Notes: generated from the letters alone by a model not told the origin. Counted from the first letter of the stretch, positions 15,932 to 25,500 are shown. The stretch is 64,000 bases of DNA from Pseudomonas shahriarae (GCF_014268455.2 NZ_CP077085.1:5435001-5499000); one strand, 5' to 3'. A program made the numbers and translations.

Positions 15932-18301
15932 CTAACTGCCGGCGCTTTCACCCTCTAACGGGCACAGCAGGCGGCGCTGCAACACGGCTTGCAACAGCTC
16001 GAAACGCACCGGCTTGAGCAACTGCTCGGTCGGGCCGACGCCGTGACAATGCTGGCGGGCGCTGCCTTGCAGGGCGTCGCTCAGGGCGATCACCGGCAGC
16101 TCGCCGCACCCTGGCAAGGCCCGGATCTGGCAGCACAGGGAGAAGCCATCTTCGGGCACATCCAGCAACACCGCATCAAACGCCCCCTCCTGCAGCATCG
16201 CCAGGGCCGTGGGGCCACTGTCCGCGACTTTCACCCGGTAACCGAGCTTGAGCAACATGCCACGCAAGACCAACTGGGTGACGCAATTGTCCTCCACCAG
16301 CAATACCGTGCAGTCTTGTGGCGCGCGGTGCAGGTCCACGGCCCGGGCCGGCTCCGGCGGCACCGCGATAACGGCAACCTCCAGCTGGAATCGGCTGCCC
16401 TTACGCGGTTCGGAATGATGGGTCAGGCGCCCGCCGAGCAACTCGATCAACTGCCGGCAGATCGCCAGGCCAATGCCCAGGCCGCCATATTCGCGAGTGG
16501 TCGAGCCGTCCACCTGGAAGAAGCGCTGATACAGGGTCGCCTCATCCAGTTGCGCAAAGCCAATCCCGGAGTCGCTAACGATAAACGTCAGATGCAAATG
16601 GCCATCCGCCTGGGGCAGGCCCACTACGCGCACGCGCACCGCACCGTCGTGGGTGAACTTGAAGGCGTTATCCAGCAGGCATTCCAGGCACTGCATCAAT
16701 TTGCCTGCATCGCCGTCCAGGCGATCCGGCAACTCACTCGCCACGTCGATGGAGAACGCCAACCCCTTGCTCTGGGCATTGCCCAGGAACTGCTGACGCA
16801 AGGTATCAAGTACCCCGCGCAGGCTGAACACCTGCGGTTGCACACTGAGGCGACCGGCTTGCAGCTCGGTGAGGGTGAGGATGCCATTGACCATGCGCAT
16901 CATGTCCCGCGCAGAGCCGGCGGCGGTTTGCTGGTACTGCGCCAGGTCGCCGGCCAGAGGCTCGGTCTGCATCAGTTCCAACGACCCAATCACCCCGTTC
17001 ATCGGGGTGCGCAGTTCATGGGTCAGGGTCGCGAGGAATTCGTCTTTCAACTGGTTGCTGTGGGCCAGTTGCTGGTTGAGCACTTCCAGTTTCTGGCTGG
17101 CATCAAACAGGATTTGCGCCTGCTGTTCGCGCATCGCGTTGATCCGGTCGGCCAGGGCCAGGGACAACAGGGCGACTTCAATGGCCGAGCCGATCTGACT
17201 GGAGTACATGGTGAGAAACACATTGGGCAGGTAGCCCAGCACCATCAGCGTGTTGATCACCCCGCCGATCAGGAACGCCGACCAGGCGATGATGAAATAC
17301 CGCGCCACACGCTGGCCACAGCACCAGGCCTTGATCCCGGCGACAAAGATGGTCACGGTGAAAACCAGGGCCAGCGCGGTCGCCAGGCGCAGGGCCAGGG
17401 CGTAGCTGGTCATCAGCGACAACACCATCACCACCGCCCCCGTCCCCACCAGCACCAGCAGCACCCGGTCCAGCCAGCGGCTGTAGAGAGCAGTGTGCAG
17501 GAAGCTGCGGGCAAACAGGCTGCCGAACAACGCGGAGGCGCCGATCAGGAACGGCGTCGCCGCATTCGCCCACCAGGGGTTGTCGGGCCAGAAATACTCC
17601 ACGGCCGCGCCATTCACCGAGAGCTGGTACATGCCGAACGAAGCGATATAGAGGATGTAATAGAGGTAGCTGGTGTCGCGCACGCTGAGGTAGATAAACA
17701 GGTTGTACACCAGCATGCCCAGCAGCACACCGTAGATCAGGCCCAGCACATACAGGCGCAGCGGCTGATCTTCCAGGTACGCGGTGCTCGACCACAGGGT
17801 CAGCGGCGCCTGGATCGAACCCTCGCTTTGCAGGCGCAGATAGAGGGTTTTCTGCTCGCCCGCACTGAAGTCGACGGTGAACAGGTAATTGTTCTGGCGA
17901 ATCTCACGGCTGGCAAAGGGCAATGCATCCCCGGTACGCCCGGCCAGGCGATAGTCGCCGTCACCCTCGGGCAGGTACAACTCAAGATGATCAAGGGGCG
18001 GATAGGCCAGCTCCAGCAGCCAGGTGCGCAGGGCGTCGGGATCCTTGGGCAGGTAATGCAGGTCGACCTTGAGCCAGAACGCCGAGCGCGAATAGCCGGC
18101 ATTCAAGGTGTCTTTATCGTGCGGGGTGTAGCGACTGGCGAGTGCCGCTGAACGGGCCTCGGCGATGGTGAGATTGCCGCTTGGATCTTCGAGTACTTGC
18201 ATGACCCGGCCCAGGGGAAGACTTCGGGTGGTTTCATTGAACTCGACGGCGCCGGCCAGCATCGGCAGCCCGCACAAGAGAAACATCAGCAAATAGCGCA
18301 T
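15932..18301 (-). CDS. ladS: Hybrid sensor kinase LadS
   Basis: 789 residues with the LadS layout: signal peptide (1-18), periplasmic 7TMR-DISM extracellular domain (about 25-175), seven membrane helices (about 182-385), a coiled linker, HisKA with LATLTHELRTPMNGVIG (His428), ATPase with LLDNAFKFT, DSGIG and GGLGIGLAI, and a C-terminal receiver (about 663-780; Asp714, Lys763). In P. aeruginosa LadS sits next to thiD and feeds the GacS/GacA-RsmY/Z pathway that promotes biofilm and represses type III secretion; the same neighbour here supports the name. The receiver is odd: the loop after Asp714 (DVPEDG) is about three residues shorter than usual. Confidence 0.88.
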   Translation of the reverse strand: MRYLLMFLLCGLPMLAGAVEFNETTRSLPLGRVMQVLEDPSGNLTIAEARSAALASRYTPHDKDTLNAGYSRSAFWLKVDLHYLPKDPDALRTWLLELAYPPLDHLELYLPEGDGDYRLAGRTGDALPFASREIRQNNYLFTVDFSAGEQKTLYLRLQSEGSIQAPLTLWSSTAYLEDQPLRLYVLGLIYGVLLGMLVYNLFIYLSVRDTSYLYYILYIASFGMYQLSVNGAAVEYFWPDNPWWANAATPFLIGASALFGSLFARSFLHTALYSRWLDRVLLVLVGTGAVVMVLSLMTSYALALRLATALALVFTVTIFVAGIKAWCCGQRVARYFIIAWSAFLIGGVINTLMVLGYLPNVFLTMYSSQIGSAIEVALLSLALADRINAMREQQAQILFDASQKLEVLNQQLAHSNQLKDEFLATLTHELRTPMNGVIGSLELMQTEPLAGDLAQYQQTAAGSARDMMRMVNGILTLTELQAGRLSVQPQVFSLRGVLDTLRQQFLGNAQSKGLAFSIDVASELPDRLDGDAGKLMQCLECLLDNAFKFTHDGAVRVRVVGLPQADGHLHLTFIVSDSGIGFAQLDEATLYQRFFQVDGSTTREYGGLGIGLAICRQLIELLGGRLTHHSEPRKGSRFQLEVAVIAVPPEPARAVDLHRAPQDCTVLLVEDNCVTQLVLRGMLLKLGYRVKVADSGPTALAMLQEGAFDAVLLDVPEDGFSLCCQIRALPGCGELPVIALSDALQGSARQHCHGVGPTEQLLKPVRFELLQAVLQRRLLCPLEGESAGS

Positions 18302-18588
18302 AGAGCCCCAGCGTGGCCTGTCCGGTTATGTCAAAAGCCCCCCATTCCTTTTGAGATGACGTACACCGGCGATACATTTAAGTTGTTTGGATCCACTCTA
18401 GCATAGCCGGTAAAGGCCAAAAGACACCATTGAAATAATTTTTTGAAAGGCTCTAGCCCGGGCCTTTCAGCGCACTAATTGCTAGAAATGGATGATGGCT
18501 TATAGCCATTTACCAGTGTATTTCGGCGTCAAATACCAGCACTGCCCGACAGCCACGCAAAAAGCGTTTGGTGGTAAGCTCGCGCACC

Positions 18589-19386
18589 ATGAATATCTAC
18601 AGCTCTCGCCCCGTTGTCCTCTGTCTCTCCGGCCATGATCCCAGTGGTGGCGCCGGCTTGCAGGCAGATATCGAAGCCCTGCTCGCCCAAGGCTGTCATG
18701 CGGCCCCGGCCGTGACCGCGCTGACCGTGCAGAACACCGTGAATGTCAGCGATTTCCGCGTGCTCGACCGCGAGTGGGTATTGGCCCAGGCCAACGCCGT
18801 GCTCGGTGACTCCGAAGTCGCGGCGGTCAAGCTGGGCATGCTCGGGTCCACGGTGATGGTCGATACCGTGGTCGAACTGCTCCAGCAGCACCCGCACCTG
18901 CCGGTGGTCTGCGACCCGGTGCTGCGCGCCGGCGGCGGCGGTAGCCTGGGCAAGGACGAGGTCGGCTATGCGATGCGCGAGCGGCTGTTGCCCTTGTCGC
19001 TGATTGCCACGCCCAACCTGCCTGAGGCGCGCATCCTCGCCGAACTGCCCAACGGCACGGCGGATGAATGCGCCGAGAAACTGCTGCCGTTTATCAAGCA
19101 CCTGTTGATCACCGGCGGCCATGGCGACGAGCATGAGGTGCACAATCGCCTCTACAGCCGCGACGGCACACGCCACACGTTTACCTGCCAGCGCCTGCCC
19201 GGCAGCTATCACGGCTCCGGTTGCACTCTGGCCAGCGCCCTGGCCGGCCGCCTGGCCCAGGGTCAAAGCCTGGCCAGCGCCGTGGAGTCGGCACTCAATT
19301 ACACCTGGCGCACCCTGCGGGACGCCGAACAACTGGGCCAGGGGCAATTTGTGCCGCGTCGCCTGCCATTGGATTTCTGTTCGTAA
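18589..19386 (+). CDS. thiD: Hydroxymethylpyrimidine/phosphomethylpyrimidine kinase ThiD
   Basis: 265 residues from ATG 18589 (the frame is open to 18568). The ribokinase-like motifs of ThiD are present: LSGHDPSGGAGLQADI at residues 14-29, KLGMLGS, VCDPVLRAGGGG, and the C-terminal GSYHGSGCTLASALAG with the anion-hole GSGC. It phosphorylates HMP to HMP-PP in two steps for thiamine synthesis. It is followed 18 bp later by thiE and then hemL, all on one strand, so the three form a likely operon. I saw no TPP riboswitch in the 287 bp upstream. Confidence 0.94.
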   Translation: MNIYSSRPVVLCLSGHDPSGGAGLQADIEALLAQGCHAAPAVTALTVQNTVNVSDFRVLDREWVLAQANAVLGDSEVAAVKLGMLGSTVMVDTVVELLQQHPHLPVVCDPVLRAGGGGSLGKDEVGYAMRERLLPLSLIATPNLPEARILAELPNGTADECAEKLLPFIKHLLITGGHGDEHEVHNRLYSRDGTRHTFTCQRLPGSYHGSGCTLASALAGRLAQGQSLASAVESALNYTWRTLRDAEQLGQGQFVPRRLPLDFCS

Positions 19387-19404
19387 TATCAAGGGGCCTG
19401 CTCG

Positions 19405-20028
19405 ATGAAACTACGTGGCCTGTACGCCATTACCGACAGCCAACTATTGGCCGGTAAGTTCCTGTCCTACGTCGAGGCCGCGCTGGAAGGCGGCGTGACC
19501 TTGCTGCAATACCGCGACAAGAGCAGCGACGAGGCCCGTCGCCTGCGCGAAGCCGAGGCTCTGCGTGAACTGTGCTCGCGCTACAAGACCCATCTGATCA
19601 TCAATGACGATGCCGAACTGGCCGCGCGCCTGGGCGTCGGCGTTCACCTGGGGCAGACCGACGGCCCGCTGACACCGGCCCGGGCGTTACTCGGGCGCAA
19701 TGCCATTATCGGCTCCACCTGCCACAGCCAGATCGAACTGGCCGAACAGGCTGCGCGCGAAGGTGCCAGCTATGTTGCCTTTGGCCGCTTCTTCAACTCC
19801 ACGACCAAACCCGGTGCACCCGCAGCCACCGTTGAAATGCTGGCCCAGGCCCGCGCGCGCCTGCAGGTGCCGATCTGCGTGATCGGCGGCATCACCCTGG
19901 AAAACGCCGCGCCCCTGGTGGAGCACGGTGCCGACCTGCTGGCAGTGGTCCACGGCCTGTTCGGTGCCGACAGCCCCCAGAACGTGACGCGCCGCGCCCG
20001 CGCCTTCAACGAACTCCTCAAATCCTGA
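19405..20028 (+). CDS. thiE: Thiamine-phosphate synthase ThiE
   Basis: 207 residues, normal length. TIM-barrel motifs of ThiE are clear: [15 protein letters not shown] (pyrophosphate contacts), [50 protein letters not shown] and [19 protein letters not shown]. It joins HMP-PP and the thiazole phosphate to give thiamine phosphate, the step after ThiD. It lies 18 bp after thiD and 17 bp before hemL, and AAGGGG precedes the ATG. Confidence 0.95.
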   Translation: MKLRGLYAITDSQLLAGKFLSYVEAALEGGVTLLQYRDKSSDEARRLREAEALRELCSRYKTHLIINDDAELAARLGVGVHLGQTDGPLTPARALLGRNAIIGSTCHSQIELAEQAAREGASYVAFGRFFNSTTKPGAPAATVEMLAQARARLQVPICVIGGITLENAAPLVEHGADLLAVVHGLFGADSPQNVTRRARAFNELLKS

Positions 20029-20045
20029 ATTCAGAGAGCCTGCCC

Positions 20046-21329
20046 ATGTCTCGTTCCGAAACGTTGTTTGCCAATGCCCAGAAACACATCCCCGGCGGTG
20101 TGAACTCCCCCGTGCGTGCGTTCAAGAGCGTCGGCGGCACGCCGTTGTTCTTCAAGCACGCCGAAGGCGCCTACGTCACCGACGAAGATGACAAGCGCTA
20201 TGTGGACTACGTGGGTTCCTGGGGCCCGATGATCCTCGGCCACAGCCACCCCGACGTGCTGGACGCAGTGCGCAAGCAGTTGGAGCACGGCCTGTCCTAC
20301 GGCGCGCCCACCGCCATGGAAACCGAAATGGCCGACCTGGTGTGCTCGATCGTGCCGTCGATGGAGATGGTGCGCATGGTCAGCTCCGGCACCGAAGCGA
20401 CCATGAGCGCGATTCGCCTGGCCCGTGGGTTCACCGGCCGTGACAGCATCATCAAGTTCGAAGGCTGCTACCACGGCCACTCCGACAGCCTGCTGGTCAA
20501 GGCCGGCTCCGGCCTGCTGACCCAGGGCGTTCCGAGTTCGGCTGGCGTGCCAGCTGCGTTTGCCAAGCACACTCTGACCTTGCCGTTCAACGACATCGGC
20601 GCCGTCGAGCAAATGCTCAGCGAAGTCGGTCAGGAGGTGGCGTGCATCATCGTCGAGCCGGTGGCGGGCAACATGAACTGTGTACCGCCGGCCCCGGGGT
20701 TCCTCGAAGGCTTGCGTGAGCAGTGCGATAAACACGGTGTGGTATTGATCTTCGACGAAGTGATGACCGGCTTTCGCGTTGCCCTCGGCGGCGCCCAGGC
20801 TCACTACGGCGTAACGCCGGACCTGAGCACCTTCGGCAAAATCATCGGCGGCGGCATGCCGGTAGGCTGCTTCGGCGGCAAGCGCGAGATCATGCAGCAC
20901 ATCGCGCCGCTGGGCCCGGTCTACCAGGCCGGCACCCTGTCCGGTAACCCGCTGGCCATGGCCGCCGGCCTGACCACCCTGCGCCTGATCAGCCGCCCTG
21001 GCTTCCATGCCGAGCTGAGCGACTACACCACGCGTTTGCTGGACGGCCTGCAACAACGCGCCGATGCAGCGGGTATCCCGTTCGTCACGACCCAGGCCGG
21101 TGGCATGTTCGGCCTGTATTTCAGCGGTGCCGACGACATCGTGACCTTTGACGATGTGATGGGCAGCGATGCCAACCTGTTCAAGCGTTTCTTCCACCTG
21201 ATGCTCGAAGGTGGCGTGTACCTGGCACCAAGTGCCTTTGAAGCCGGCTTCACCTCCATCGCCCATGGCGACGCCGAGCTGAAACTGACCCTGGATGCTG
21301 CCGAGCGCGCCTTCGCCGCACTGAAGTAA
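20046..21329 (+). CDS. hemL: Glutamate-1-semialdehyde 2,1-aminomutase
   Basis: 427 residues. PLP-dependent class-III aminotransferase motifs: [15 protein letters not shown] at the N-terminus, [16 protein letters not shown], the [17 protein letters not shown] loop, [12 protein letters not shown] and [16 protein letters not shown] carrying the PLP lysine. It makes 5-aminolevulinate, the first committed haem precursor in the C5 pathway. Last gene of the thiD-thiE-hemL group; a clear terminator follows at 21342. Confidence 0.96.
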   Translation: MSRSETLFANAQKHIPGGVNSPVRAFKSVGGTPLFFKHAEGAYVTDEDDKRYVDYVGSWGPMILGHSHPDVLDAVRKQLEHGLSYGAPTAMETEMADLVCSIVPSMEMVRMVSSGTEATMSAIRLARGFTGRDSIIKFEGCYHGHSDSLLVKAGSGLLTQGVPSSAGVPAAFAKHTLTLPFNDIGAVEQMLSEVGQEVACIIVEPVAGNMNCVPPAPGFLEGLREQCDKHGVVLIFDEVMTGFRVALGGAQAHYGVTPDLSTFGKIIGGGMPVGCFGGKREIMQHIAPLGPVYQAGTLSGNPLAMAAGLTTLRLISRPGFHAELSDYTTRLLDGLQQRADAAGIPFVTTQAGGMFGLYFSGADDIVTFDDVMGSDANLFKRFFHLMLEGGVYLAPSAFEAGFTSIAHGDAELKLTLDAAERAFAALK

Positions 21330-21341
21330 GACAGCCACAAC

Positions 21342-21372
21342 CTGACGTCGCCCCTGGCGGCGTCAGATTTGT
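21342..21372 (+). terminator. Rho-independent terminator after hemL
   Basis: An 11-bp stem (CTGACGTCGCC with GGCGGCGTCAG, one G-T wobble, loop CCT) is followed by ATTTGTT, 12 bp after the hemL stop. Confidence 0.8.
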
Positions 21373-21465
21373 TACCTTGCTTACAGAAATTTCCTCGTTT
21401 TTTCGAGAAAACACCTGCAATCCGGCAGATAACTTGCCCACGCAGCAGAAAAACGAGTAAAGACT

Positions 21466-21495
21466 TTGTAAGCAGAGGCCTGCTTATTTCATAAT
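21466..21495 (+). promoter_or_regulatory. Candidate sigma-70 promoter of the Sel1 gene
   Basis: TTGTAA (21466-21471) and CATAAT (21490-21495) with an 18-bp spacer, about 60 bp upstream of the ATG at 21555 and after the hemL terminator. Confidence 0.45.
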
Positions 21496-21554
21496 GCGCG
21501 CTTATTGGATCCCCACGTGGCTCCGCGCGCCCCGTCAGAGGTAAGTCGATTCCC

Positions 21555-22109
21555 ATGAAACGCACCGGCCGCACCCTGGTTCTGGGCTGCCTGTTGCTCC
21601 TTCAACCGCTGCTTGCACATGCACAAGCGGGCGGCAACTCGTTGTTGATCCCAGCGATGGGTCGTTGCACCCTCAATACTCAGTCCGACAGCCAGGCCGA
21701 GGCGCTGAGCGCCTGCCAAACCCTGGCCGATGGCGGGGATGCGCAGGCGCAATACGAGTTGGGCGAATTCTTCTACGACGACAAAAACCCTGCCCGCGAC
21801 CTGAACAAAGCCTTGAGCTTCTTCGAAAAAGCCTCGCTGCAAGGCCATGCCCAGGCGCAGTTCAAGCTGGGCAGCATGTTCTTCCATGGCGAAGGCGTGC
21901 CGGCCAACAACGTGCAGGCGTATATCGTGCTGAAGATGGCGGCGGTCAACGGCGCCGAAGATGCCCTCGACACCGCAGACGAAGTGGCCGAGCACATGCA
22001 GCGCGATGAGCTGGAAGTGGCGACCCAGGTGCTGGGGCAGATTTTCCGCAATTACCTGCAGGAATTGCAGAGTGCGGATGGGCGTTCGCCCTTTTCGCCG
22101 CTGCCCTGA
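21555..22109 (+). CDS. Secreted Sel1-repeat (TPR-like) protein
   Basis: 184 residues. An N-terminal signal peptide (TLVLGCLLLLQPLLAHA) is followed by Sel1-like repeats: DAQAQYELGEFFYDDKNPAR, then HAQAQFKLGSMFFHGEGVPA and the following NNVQAYIVLKMAAVNG. Such repeats form helical scaffolds for protein contacts, here in the periplasm. It has its own promoter and lies after the hemL terminator. Its stop is only 4 bp from the stop of the convergent deacylase gene, which marks one edge of the likely inserted cluster at 22.1-28.5 kb. Confidence 0.87.
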   Translation: MKRTGRTLVLGCLLLLQPLLAHAQAGGNSLLIPAMGRCTLNTQSDSQAEALSACQTLADGGDAQAQYELGEFFYDDKNPARDLNKALSFFEKASLQGHAQAQFKLGSMFFHGEGVPANNVQAYIVLKMAAVNGAEDALDTADEVAEHMQRDELEVATQVLGQIFRNYLQELQSADGRSPFSPLP

Positions 22110-22113
22110 CCTG

Positions 22114-23226
22114 TCAAGGCGATAACAGGTCGCCCTGTCGATAGGCCCTGACACCCGCGACATGGGCAATCGTCATACCCGCCGTCGCCATCCGCCGTAA
22201 CGAGCGCACATACAACATCCCCCCATGAGCACAGACCACCGGTGTCGAGCGGTCGGTGATCGGATCAATGATCTCGGCGACCCGCTGCCCCTCCTGTAGG
22301 GCGTCGCCAACCCTGGCGCAAAACACGATCAGCCCAGGCGCCAGACTCACTATCGGCTCCACCCCCGCCAGCGGTGTGGGTGGGTTAAGCAGAGGGGGCA
22401 GTTGCGGTACCAGGCCCTCAATGGCTCCTATATAGGTCAGGTAATCAATCAGCGCCTGGCTGTCCCGGCGCGCCAGCCCGTGATCCACATCGGCCACACC
22501 GCGCAACTCCACGGTTACCGCGAAGCCCGGCGGCTGAATACGTCCGGCAAAGCGCGCCTGCATCTGCCTCCAGAACAGTGTGAAACACTCGTCGAACGAT
22601 TGCCCCCCCGCCTCGTGCGCCATGAAACAGGCTTCGGCACCCAGGTAGCGCGCCAGAGGCTCGACTTGTGGCCAGAAGTCCGGCGCCAGGTACAGGTGCT
22701 GCACCGCTTCGAAGTCGCAATGCAGGTCCAGCACCATATCCGCGTCATAGGCGAGGGTTTGCAAGGTCAGGCGCAGGGATTGCAGTTGCGTCGTGGGGAC
22801 CTGACGGGCCAGGACGGCTTTCAGGCTTGCGCGGATCAGATGCAGGTTGCGGACAGGGTCATCGGTCAGTTTCGCGCCCACTTCATCGCCCACCTGCTGA
22901 CTGAGGTCGAGGAAAAACCGATTGAAGTTCTCCCGGCTTTCGTTATCGAAGCGCCCCTGGGGCACGTCCATCAACACCTGCTCCAAACCCAACGGGTTGG
23001 CGACGGGTACCAACACAATGTGTCGACGCAGCGCGCCCGATGCCTCAAGAGCGGCCAGCCGTTGCTTGAGATGCCAGAGCACCAACATGCCCGGCAACTC
23101 ATCGGCGTGCAGGGAAGATTGGATATAGATTTTTCCGCAGGACGCCGGCGGTCCGTAATGAAAGCTGTAAATCTGCCGGGACATGCCCGGCACCGCCGCC
23201 AACAGTTCATGTCGTTCTATTTGCAT
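22114..23226 (-). CDS. Succinylglutamate desuccinylase/aspartoacylase-family deacylase
   Basis: 370 residues, M14-type zinc hydrolase of the AstE/ASPA group. Zinc ligands appear as SLHADELPG (His..Glu, about residues 38-46) and VLDLHCD (second His), the substrate-binding Arg region as SRENFNRFF, and the catalytic Glu as VTVELRG. A beta-rich C-terminal domain follows. Known members remove an acyl group from N-acyl amino acids (N-succinylglutamate, N-acetylaspartate). It starts 9 bp after the permease gene with a strong AGGAGGT, the last gene of the cluster, so it probably acts on the transported compound or its oxidation product. No other AST-pathway gene is nearby, so it is unlikely to be astE itself. 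Confidence 0.85.
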   Translation of the reverse strand: MQIERHELLAAVPGMSRQIYSFHYGPPASCGKIYIQSSLHADELPGMLVLWHLKQRLAALEASGALRRHIVLVPVANPLGLEQVLMDVPQGRFDNESRENFNRFFLDLSQQVGDEVGAKLTDDPVRNLHLIRASLKAVLARQVPTTQLQSLRLTLQTLAYDADMVLDLHCDFEAVQHLYLAPDFWPQVEPLARYLGAEACFMAHEAGGQSFDECFTLFWRQMQARFAGRIQPPGFAVTVELRGVADVDHGLARRDSQALIDYLTYIGAIEGLVPQLPPLLNPPTPLAGVEPIVSLAPGLIVFCARVGDALQEGQRVAEIIDPITDRSTPVVCAHGGMLYVRSLRRMATAGMTIAHVAGVRAYRQGDLLSP

Positions 23227-23235
23227 ATCGACCTC

Positions 23236-23946
23236 CTATCGGCCGGGTCCCAAAAAGCTCAACCAGCGCCGCTCCGCCAGGCGGAACAGCCCCACCAGGG
23301 CAAACGTGGTCAACAGGTAAAGGAGCGCGGCAATGGCAAAGGACTCAAACGTAAGGAACGTCGTGGAACTCGCATCCCGCGCCACTTTCAGAAGGTCCGC
23401 AACCGTGGCCGTAAAGGCCAGCGTCGTAGAATGCAGCATGAAAATCACTTCATTGCTGTAGTAGGGCAATGAACGACGCACCACGGCGGGCATGACCAGG
23501 TAAACGTAGAGCTTCCAGCCGCCAAACCCCAGGGCTCGAGCGGCCTCGACTTCGCCACGGGGCATGGCGCGAATGGCCCCGGCGAATATTTCGGTGGTGT
23601 AGGCACAGGTATTGAGGGCAAAGGCCAGTACGGTGCAATTGAGCGCGTCGCGAAAAAAAGCATCCAGCAATGGCTGTTCGCGTACTGCAGCAATACTGTA
23701 AATGCCGGTGTAACAGATCAATAACTGGATATAGAGCGGCGAACCACGAAACAGGTACGTGAAGCATTGCACCGGCCAGCGCAGCCGCCGCCGGCATGCA
23801 ACCCGGGCAATGGACAAGGGCAGCGCCGCGATGAATCCCAGGCATAGCGACAGGCTGGTCAACCACAAGGTCATCGCCAGCCCAGTGAGCTGTTCGCCGT
23901 CGGTGTAGAGAAAGGGTCGCCAGTACTCCTGGATCAGCTCGATCAT
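23236..23946 (-). CDS. Polar-amino-acid ABC permease (HisM/ArtM-like)
   Basis: 236 residues with five or so membrane helices and the BPD_transp_1 signature: the EAA loop EVEAARALGFGGWKLYVYLVMP lies in the middle (about residues 140-160), where the permease touches the ATPase. The sequence resembles the HisM side of histidine/arginine/octopine-type importers. Its ATG overlaps the stop of the upstream permease gene (ATGA at 23943-23946), implying coupled translation. No ATPase gene is present in the cluster. Confidence 0.9.
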   Translation of the reverse strand: MIELIQEYWRPFLYTDGEQLTGLAMTLWLTSLSLCLGFIAALPLSIARVACRRRLRWPVQCFTYLFRGSPLYIQLLICYTGIYSIAAVREQPLLDAFFRDALNCTVLAFALNTCAYTTEIFAGAIRAMPRGEVEAARALGFGGWKLYVYLVMPAVVRRSLPYYSNEVIFMLHSTTLAFTATVADLLKVARDASSTTFLTFESFAIAALLYLLTTFALVGLFRLAERRWLSFLGPGR

Positions 23947-24662
23947 AGCCGGATCTCGCTGCTGTAACGGCGCTCAAGCCAACGCAACAGCGCGTTGGAC
24001 ACACTGCTCAGCAAGAGATAGATCAGCGCCGCAAACAGCAGAAAACCCAAGAGCTGCTGACTGCCCTTGCCCGCCATTTGCGCCACCTTCACCAGATCGG
24101 CCAAGCCAATGATCGATACCAGCGCCGTGGCCTTGAGCAAGACCATCCAGTTATTCCCAAGGCCTGGCAAAGCGAACCGCATCATCTGCGGGAACACCAC
24201 ATACACAAAGCCCTGCCAGGGAGTCAGGCCCAATGCCTTGGCAGCATTCGCTTGCCCACCGGGCACCGCCAGCAAGGCCCCACGGAACGTCTCGGTAAAG
24301 TAAGCCCCATAGACAAACCCCAGGGTAATAACCCCCGCGCTAAACGGGTCGATTTCTATGTAGGCCCATTCCAAGGCGTTTGTCAGGCGACTCAGCCCGG
24401 TTTGTAGACCATAGAAAATCAGCAGCATCAGCAGTAAATCCGGCACCCCTCGGATAAGCGTGGTGTAAAGCTGGGCCGAGAAGCGCCAGCCCCACACTCT
24501 GGACAATTTCGCGCACGCCCCGATCAAGCCAAAGACCAGCCCCAGCAGCAGGGATAACAACGCCAGCTTGAGTGTGAGCCAGATGCCTTGCAGTAACAGG
24601 GGGCCATAGCCCAGCAGGCTCGTCATGAAGTGCGCGGCGACCGGCAATAATGGTTCAAACAT
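23943..24662 (-). CDS. Polar-amino-acid ABC permease (HisQ/ArtQ-like)
   Basis: 239 residues from ATG 24662, chosen because AAGGAGC lies upstream; the frame is open to 24758. Membrane helices are LLLQGIWLTLKLALLSLLLG and others; the EAA-type loop is GGQANAAKALGLTPWQGFVY. It is the HisQ-like partner of the permease at 23236-23946. Together they should form the membrane channel for the ligand brought by the binding protein encoded 31 bp upstream. Confidence 0.9.
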   Translation of the reverse strand: MFEPLLPVAAHFMTSLLGYGPLLLQGIWLTLKLALLSLLLGLVFGLIGACAKLSRVWGWRFSAQLYTTLIRGVPDLLLMLLIFYGLQTGLSRLTNALEWAYIEIDPFSAGVITLGFVYGAYFTETFRGALLAVPGGQANAAKALGLTPWQGFVYVVFPQMMRFALPGLGNNWMVLLKATALVSIIGLADLVKVAQMAGKGSQQLLGFLLFAALIYLLLSSVSNALLRWLERRYSSEIRL

Positions 24663-24693
24663 AAGTGCCCGCTCCTTACTTGATAAAGAGCGG

Positions 24694-25464
24694 TCAATTG
24701 CCGCTGAACATGTCCATGCCGTCGAAGTACTGGTCTTGCAGGCGGGCATAGGTGCCATCCGTGTGCAGCGCCGCCAACCCCTGGTCCAGCATGCCTTTCA
24801 AGGCGGCGTTGCCCTTGGCGAGACCGATGGCACTTTTTGCTGGCATCAATTCGCTTTCAATCACAGGACCAAGGACAAAACCGGCACCACGGGGCGAGCG
24901 TAAAAATCCGCTGCGGGCTTGCTGTGCGTCTTGTAGCGAAGCCTGCAAACGCCCCGTTATCAGATCGGCATAGACTTGCTCCTGGTCGGGATAGGCCACC
25001 ACCTTCATGCCCGCCTTGGCCAGCACTTGCTTGGCATAGACCTCCTGGATGGAGCCTTGCAAATAGCCGACAGATTGACCGCTGGGCGCCTCCAGGCGGG
25101 TACCTTGCCTGTACACCATGGCAGTCGGGCTGGAGAACACTTCGGAGGTGAAATCAATCACCTTCAGGCGTGCGGCAGTAATGCTCATCGAGGCCAGTAT
25201 GGCGTCGATCTTCCCGGCCTTGAGGCTTGGGATCATAGCGTCGTAGTCAATCTCGACCCACTGGCAACGGACATCCAGGTGTGCACAGATAGCGTTGCCG
25301 ATATCAACTTCAAAACCGACCAGTTGACCGGTGTTGTCTTTATAGGCAAAGGGCGCGTAGTTGGGGTCAACGCCAAAGCGAATAACTTCGTAGTTTTTGG
25401 CAAGTACCGAACCATTGAATAAAAAAATAATAGACAGCGATAACATCAGGACTATTTTTTTCAT
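24694..25464 (-). CDS. Periplasmic amino-acid-binding protein of an ABC importer (HisJ/ArgT-like)
   Basis: 256 residues. Signal peptide KKIVLMLSLSIIFLFNGSVLA, then a family-3 solute-binding protein with IRFGVDPNYAPFAYKD, VGFEVDIGNAICAHLDVRC (the Asp and the Cys pair typical of HisJ/ArgT: Cys...Cys spaced by a few residues) and MSITAARLKVIDFTSEV, where the Arg of T-x-x-R binds the alpha-carboxylate in relatives. This suggests a ligand with an amino-acid head group, probably basic. GAGGAA precedes the ATG. It is only 36 bp downstream of the flavoprotein gene, and the start region is unusually AT-rich for this genome. Confidence 0.9.
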   Translation of the reverse strand: MKKIVLMLSLSIIFLFNGSVLAKNYEVIRFGVDPNYAPFAYKDNTGQLVGFEVDIGNAICAHLDVRCQWVEIDYDAMIPSLKAGKIDAILASMSITAARLKVIDFTSEVFSSPTAMVYRQGTRLEAPSGQSVGYLQGSIQEVYAKQVLAKAGMKVVAYPDQEQVYADLITGRLQASLQDAQQARSGFLRSPRGAGFVLGPVIESELMPAKSAIGLAKGNAALKGMLDQGLAALHTDGTYARLQDQYFDGMDMFSGN

Positions 25465-25500
25465 TGTTTTATTCCTCGTTATTTGTAGAACAACAGAACG

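Noticed and set aside
15989..18151. A 720-residue plus-strand reading frame opposite ladS
   Set aside because: An antisense shadow: Gln/His/Arg-rich low-complexity translation without domains, while the minus strand encodes a full kinase.
18302..18588. TPP riboswitch before thiD
   Set aside because: I looked for the conserved CTGAGA and ACCTGA elements in the 287-bp spacer and did not see them in a suitable arrangement.
20031..21338. A 435-residue minus-strand reading frame opposite hemL
   Set aside because: Antisense shadow of hemL; its composition (His, Gln, Ala, Val) is typical of such shadows.
22114..23226. Calling the deacylase AstE of the arginine succinyltransferase pathway
   Set aside because: No other AST genes are nearby and the neighbours are a transporter and an amine dehydrogenase; only the family, not the substrate, is supported.
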